Source: Oppiella nova (Eukaryota; Arthropoda; Arachnida; Sarcoptiformes; Oppiidae). Taken from it: 38,657 nucleotides of DNA. The stretch covers positions 1 through 38,657 of the forward strand of contig CAJPVJ010000119.1 in assembly GCA_905397405.1 (NCBI GenBank), written 5' to 3'. Numbering within the stretch: the first letter of the stretch is position 1; each line of letters starts with the position of its first letter. The position numbers were made by a program, and so were the translations under genes. The notes below the pieces were generated by a model. The model was given only the letters and a program-made list of their open reading frames with translations, was not told where the DNA came from and searched no databases. Shown here piece after piece: positions 34,830 to 38,657 of this stretch.

Positions 34830-35014
34830 GATGAACCGGAAGACGACCACAATATGTAGTAATCAATGAGTGAATTATTCGACAAATTCTGTAAATCTCT
34901 TTTAATTCGTGTAATTTTAATACCATTTCATTATGCCTTACATTTCATATAATAATTTCTTGTATAATGTGTTTTAAATTATAAAGTGAACAATCGTTAG
35001 TACAAAACTGATTC

Positions 35015-35020
35015 AATAAA
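35015..35020 (+). terminator. Possible polyadenylation signal, MATH-BTB copy 3
   Basis: AATAAA lies 186 bp after the stop and is matched in relative position by the signal after copy 1. Confidence 0.35.
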
Positions 35021-36189
35021 ATAATATAAATATTTTTAGTGATACTGTACCGGTATATCAGTTTAACTAATAATTCAATGTTTTTGTATAACAATACTTA
35101 AATGGCTTTTTATTATTTAGAACTTAGTGTAGTTATAATTATGGTATAAGTTTTATAAGAAAAGTTATCAATTAAATACTGTTATCTGATTAAATTTGCT
35201 TTAAAATTATGAATATACTGTATACTGCAACATAAAATTCTTAATTAAAAACAATTTTGCCAATGAATAGAGTAATTAATTGAAAGTATTTTCGAAAAAA
35301 TAAAATTCAAATTATACTTAATTTAAAACATTAATCTTATATTCTTAGGAAAAACGAGTATTTCTATGGAAATATTGTATAAATTTATTTGTAAGGATAT
35401 ATAAAGGTTTAAGAAATTTTGTGAACAGAATTTGATGATTAATTGAATGCAATTAATCTCTTATGTAATCTTTTGATTAATAAGAAGCTCACGAATAATA
35501 AATCAAATTTATTAGCGCATTGGGTGTGAAATGATAAGCCATTAGTATATAAACTACATAAAAAATATATGAATAAATAGCGAATAAACAAATAAATTGT
35601 TATTAAAACTCTAACTTATAAATAGTATTCACTCCCAAAACAGTCATATTTAATAATAATAGCAGCGAAACATCAAAATTTATTTGCTTTTTTATGTGAC
35701 ATTATATGAAAATAGATTTCAATTAATGCTTTTTATGAGTAAAATTCCTGTTGAATAACGTACTCACAGAATATTCTCTATGTATTCACAACAATAGATA
35801 GCAATTCTGTAATGCATTTTCACTAACATTTAGTACAATGAAAGTAAAATTAAATTTAATGACCTGTAACTAATTATATGACAAATATAGTAACACTGAA
35901 TAATTATAACGATGTATAATTAACCTATAATCCTATTAAGCTATACTAAAATTGTATTTTAAAATCAAAAACCAAATTAAAATTATATCAAAAACCAAAA
36001 CTTCAAATACAAATCTGAGTTCACAATAGGAGCCGTTATTTATGAGCGACTGTAAGGCAAACACTGTATTGACAGCCGTTTCCACAACTATTGACGAAAA
36101 ACATTGGATTTAATGTGAATTTAAACTCAATTAACGTTTCATTGGTTTTAGTTATCATTGAAAAGTCACTGAAATAGACACAAAAGACA
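35021..36189. other. AT-rich intergenic region before RBM42
   Basis: About 1.2 kb with no open frame of note. The last 200 bp should hold the RBM42 promoter and leader. No repeat or RNA gene was recognised. Confidence 0.5.
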
Positions 36190-37040
36190 ATGAATTCTTC
36201 ATATCAGGCGATGATTAACGAAAGGAAACGCATGGAAATGGAGGCCGAGATGAGTCGGTAGGTGCCGGCGGTGACAGTCTTACCGCCGATGACCACACAC
36301 TGCCTGCGCGGACACACCTATTGATGATTGTCTTGTTTTGTTGTCCATAGGTTTGAACAGGAGATCAGTTCCCGGCCGGCGTTTCCCAACAGTCAGCCAT
36401 CGTTTGCCGCGAATCCCATGCAATCGGCGCCGACACCACACCACCAGTTCATACCACACGCCATACAAAGACAATTACCACGACCTCAGCCATCAGCCCA
36501 TCACCCGATGCACGCCTCTTATGACTCGCAACCAAACGGTAAGTCAGAGACCAATGGATTCTCACTCTCGAGTGTATTATCTCATATGAATTGGTGTCTA
36601 ATTTACATGTCTTTGAATATCTCCAGTGAATGCTATGAACAGTGGTCTGCAGTCGACGGTTCCGGCGGCCAATACAGCGCCCACGACTGCAACGAGTGGT
36701 GGCGCCGCCGCCGCCACCGGTGGCCCCGCCGTCGCCTCCAAGAAGTCGAAGTCGAAAGAAGACAAGGGAAAGAAGCCGAAGAAGATGTTGCGAATGGCGG
36801 GCGGAACCGTTTGGGAGGACAACACGCTGGCGGAGTGGGATCCCGAAGACTTCAGGATCTTTTGCGGCGATTTGGGCAACGATGTGACCGACGACGTGCT
36901 CAGCCGTGCGTTCGTTCGGTTCCCATCTTTCGTGAAGGCGAAGGTCATTAGAGATAAGCGAAGCAACAAATCCCGGGGCTATGGGTTCGTCAGCTTTAAG
37001 GACCCGCAGGACTTCACGCGCGCTATCAAAGAGATGAACG
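36190..37040 (+). CDS. RBM42: RNA-binding protein RBM42, last exon not in window
   Basis: Three exons, 36190-36257, 36351-36538 and 36627-37040, join in phase and give 223 residues. The N-terminal RKRMEMEAEMSRFEQEIS matches the conserved EMEAEM-x-x-FEQE block of RBM42. A Pro/Gln/His-rich linker and an Ala/Lys-rich segment follow, then the conserved GGTVWEDNTLAEWDPEDFRI leading into an RRM. RNP2 is IFCGDL (163-168) and RNP1 is RGYGFVSF (202-209), with SFVKAKVIRDKRSNKS between. The RRM breaks at EMN, where the family continues with a short conserved C-terminal exon; I find no such exon in the remaining 1.6 kb. The protein is shorter in the linker than human RBM42 (480). Known role: nuclear/cytoplasmic RNA binding. 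A direct repeat around an N duplicates the end of the third exon. Confidence 0.92.
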
Positions 37041-37216
37041 GTTTGTCATATTTTTGTTGCTTTTTCATCGNTCTTTCGTGAAGGCGAAGGTCATTAGAGA
37101 TAAGCGAAGCAACAAATCCCGGGGCTATGGGTTCGTCAGCTTTAAGGACCCGCAGGACTTCACGCGCGCTATCAAAGAGATGAACGGTTTGTCATATTTT
37201 TGTTGCTTTTTCATCG
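36926..37216. repeat. 145-bp direct repeat separated by a single N
   Basis: 36926-37070 and 37072-37216 are identical, with one N at 37071 between them. Each unit carries the last 115 bp of the RBM42 third exon, its donor and the first intron bases. The N marks an assembly join, so the second exon copy (37072-37186) should not be annotated as coding. Confidence 0.97.
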
Positions 37217-37794
37217 TTTTATTGTTTTACTAGTGATTAATGAGAGGTTTTTCTATGAAAAGAGTGTTTTTTGTGTTAAGAATAGACTGGATGTTTGAAT
37301 TGAATTTTTTGTTAGGTTTTTATTTTCAAAAACTTTACACAACATTGAAATCTTTAGATAAAACAATATGTAATTAATTATAATAATATAATAATAATAA
37401 TAATATCAATGGTAATAATGAGTTAGTAATATATTCATACCGTAATATTAATGATATATTTAGAGCTATAGTTTTATACTTAAAATCTTATAATTATTAA
37501 CAAAGTTTTCGATGAAAAGTTTTCTGATGTCTCTTTTGGTCTTAATATTTATGTGAATTTTTGTTTCAATGACTTCATCGAGACATTTCTCTCTATTGTT
37601 GTGAATGTTTGCGATTACTTCAGATGTGTTTTGATTTGAATACTTGTAAATATGATGTCTCTTTTGGTCTTAATATTTATGTGAATTTTTGTTTCAATGA
37701 CTTCATCGAGACATTTCTCTCTATTGTTGTGAATGTTTGCGATTACTTCAGATGTGTTTTGATTTGAATACTTGTAAATGGGTTACTCTACCGA
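37217..37794. other. AT-rich non-coding stretch after RBM42
   Basis: Contains AAT-rich simple sequence (about 37380-37410) and a 128-bp-period direct repeat. The expected last RBM42 exon is absent. Confidence 0.5.
37525..37779. repeat. Exact 127-bp direct repeat, one-base spacer
   Basis: 37525-37651 and 37653-37779 are identical, with a single A between them. The period is 128, as in the two nicastrin repeats. Confidence 0.95.
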
Positions 37795-38657
37795 TCAATA
37801 TGTGCCAAAGAGGTGCGGTACTGACCACCGGTGTCCGTACGGCTTAAGCTGTTTGTGGTCCTGTTTGACACGAATGGCTTGATTTGCGTTTATTATATTG
37901 GCCTCACTTTTGGCCACATTTGCCAACAGTTGTCTCATTTGTGTGACTTTCGAGGCTTTCGGTGTCGTGTCGAACATCGACGCGATGTTTATGTGTTGAC
38001 CACTCGGTCCCCAACCCTTTGATAAGAAGAGATCGCGTTTGTACTTATTGTGGCCGCCATTCCTCAGCTGCCAATAGGGGGTCGACCTATGAAATAGTTG
38101 TATGAGTTGTTCGCACGATATGCCATAAGACGCCGGCAATATGTAAGGACAGGGAGCTGTCTGTTTGGGGAATATAGGTATGGCGTTATCGATGAGATCC
38201 TGCGATGAGTACAGATCTCGTTTGCCATTCGCCAGAATTCGTCCCGTTTTATACTCTTCGTGCAAGAAGTCGGTCAGCGCGTCATAACCGGGCGTTTCGG
38301 GCGACCACACGTTGTAGTACATGTCGTGCGGTGTCAGCCGTAAGGGCTGGTAGTAGTCGTACTCGTCTAACGTATCGATTATCCTGTTGTCGTTGTCGTC
38401 CCAGTCGTTCCAGTTGTGGTAATCCTCTGCCGCAGGAGTTGACAGCGAGTCCGTGTCTTGTGGTGCGGCTGTAGTGGGATTGGGCCTCGGGTTGAGCGCC
38501 GATAAGTCTATGTTGAGTGACTTTGGCTCTGAATTCTGTGGGTTATCAGCCGCACCGGTCGGTAGTTTGTAGAGCGGAGAGCCGTGTAATGTCTTGTAGT
38601 TATTATTAGAAAGTTTTGACAAATCAATTGACATTAATTTCTTGAGCCGAGCGCTAG
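37795..38657 (-). CDS. Unrecognised protein with dibasic sites, partial (runs off right edge)
   Basis: A long open frame reaches the right edge; the ATG at 38634 is internal to a longer frame (SARLKKL precedes it), so the true start is probably outside the window. The 279 visible residues begin MSIDLSKLSNNNYKTLHGSP, then an acidic Asn/Asp/Tyr-rich stretch (EDYHNWNDWDDNDNR ... LDEYDYY) and a conserved-looking half (LRLTPHDMYYNVWSPETPGY ... TDFLHEEYKTGRILANGKRD). Two Cys lie in PCPYILPASYGISCEQL. Dibasic KR occurs in NGKRDLYSS and KYKRDLFLSKGWGPSG, the type of site at which prohormone convertases cut. GC content and codon use look coding. It might be a neuropeptide or other secreted precursor, but I see no signal peptide and no peptide I can name. 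A donor-like GGTGGTCAGT near the end means the last residues could be intronic. Confidence 0.6.
   Translation of the reverse strand, partial: SARLKKLMSIDLSKLSNNNYKTLHGSPLYKLPTGAADNPQNSEPKSLNIDLSALNPRPNPTTAAPQDTDSLSTPAAEDYHNWNDWDDNDNRIIDTLDEYDYYQPLRLTPHDMYYNVWSPETPGYDALTDFLHEEYKTGRILANGKRDLYSSQDLIDNAIPIFPKQTAPCPYILPASYGISCEQLIQLFHRSTPYWQLRNGGHNKYKRDLFLSKGWGPSGQHINIASMFDTTPKASKVTQMRQLLANVAKSEANIINANQAIRVKQDHKQLKPYGHRWSVPHLFGTY

Noticed and set aside
37072-37186. Second copy of the RBM42 RRM exon end as an alternative exon
   Set aside because: Identical to the first copy and adjacent to an N; best explained as an assembly overlap.
37795-38634. Assignment of the right-edge protein to a known neuropeptide precursor such as NPLP1 or prohormone-4
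   Set aside because: Only loose resemblances (IDLS, KR sites, acidic tyrosine-rich stretch); no diagnostic peptide or signal sequence is visible.
1-38657. CRISPR arrays, transposons with terminal repeats, tRNA or rRNA genes
   Set aside because: No spaced repeats, transposase, reverse transcriptase or cloverleaf was recognised by eye; simple repeats and assembly-type duplications explain the repetitive sequence seen.

Overview
The window looks like nuclear DNA of an arthropod, most plausibly a mite or other chelicerate. This is inferred from gene content, AT-rich non-coding DNA, GT-AG introns mostly of 50-170 bp, and a small SPOP-like MATH-BTB family; no species marker is present. I see no bacterial, viral or CRISPR-type system. 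Recognisable genes are all conserved animal housekeeping or signalling genes, and I assembled their exons from splice sites and reading phase.

Layout. 1-1036 is a patch of gene debris: a CHK1-like kinase fragment (minus) abuts a nicastrin exon fragment (plus, with a nonsense codon). ALG5 (minus, intronless) lies at 1102-2115. An ELK/LIN-1 type ETS factor (minus) is at 5525-6946, with a probable non-coding 5' exon ending at 10343. From about 7 to 21 kb the DNA is AT-rich, without a convincing gene, and carries eleven long GA/TC microsatellites; a twelfth lies in a WASP intron. A complete six-exon WASP gene (minus) spans 21351-25064. An unrecognised first coding exon (minus) sits at 26562-26707. 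Nicastrin (minus, 28118-30920) lacks only its N-terminal exon but is disrupted by duplicated blocks. A tandem MATH-BTB array follows on plus: a frameshifted copy (31344), a C-terminal stub (32969) and one largely intact copy (33822-34829). A fourth, decayed remnant lies on the other side of nicastrin (27581). RBM42 (plus) begins at 36190 and breaks off before its last exon. An unrecognised protein with dibasic sites (minus) runs off the right edge.

Two themes stand out. First, three direct repeats have the same 128-bp period (about 127 bp repeated), and a fourth 145-bp repeat is split by a single N. The shared size, the N, and the exact return of nicastrin's reading frame when one copy is discounted point to assembly-overlap errors rather than biology. 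Second, real local duplication and decay surround nicastrin and the MATH-BTB genes, with nicastrin exon remnants carried along in the BTB repeats.

The genes do not form a functional cluster. They act in N-glycosylation (ALG5), ERK-responsive transcription (ELK), Arp2/3 actin nucleation (WASP), gamma-secretase (nicastrin), probable cullin-3 ubiquitination (MATH-BTB) and RNA binding (RBM42).
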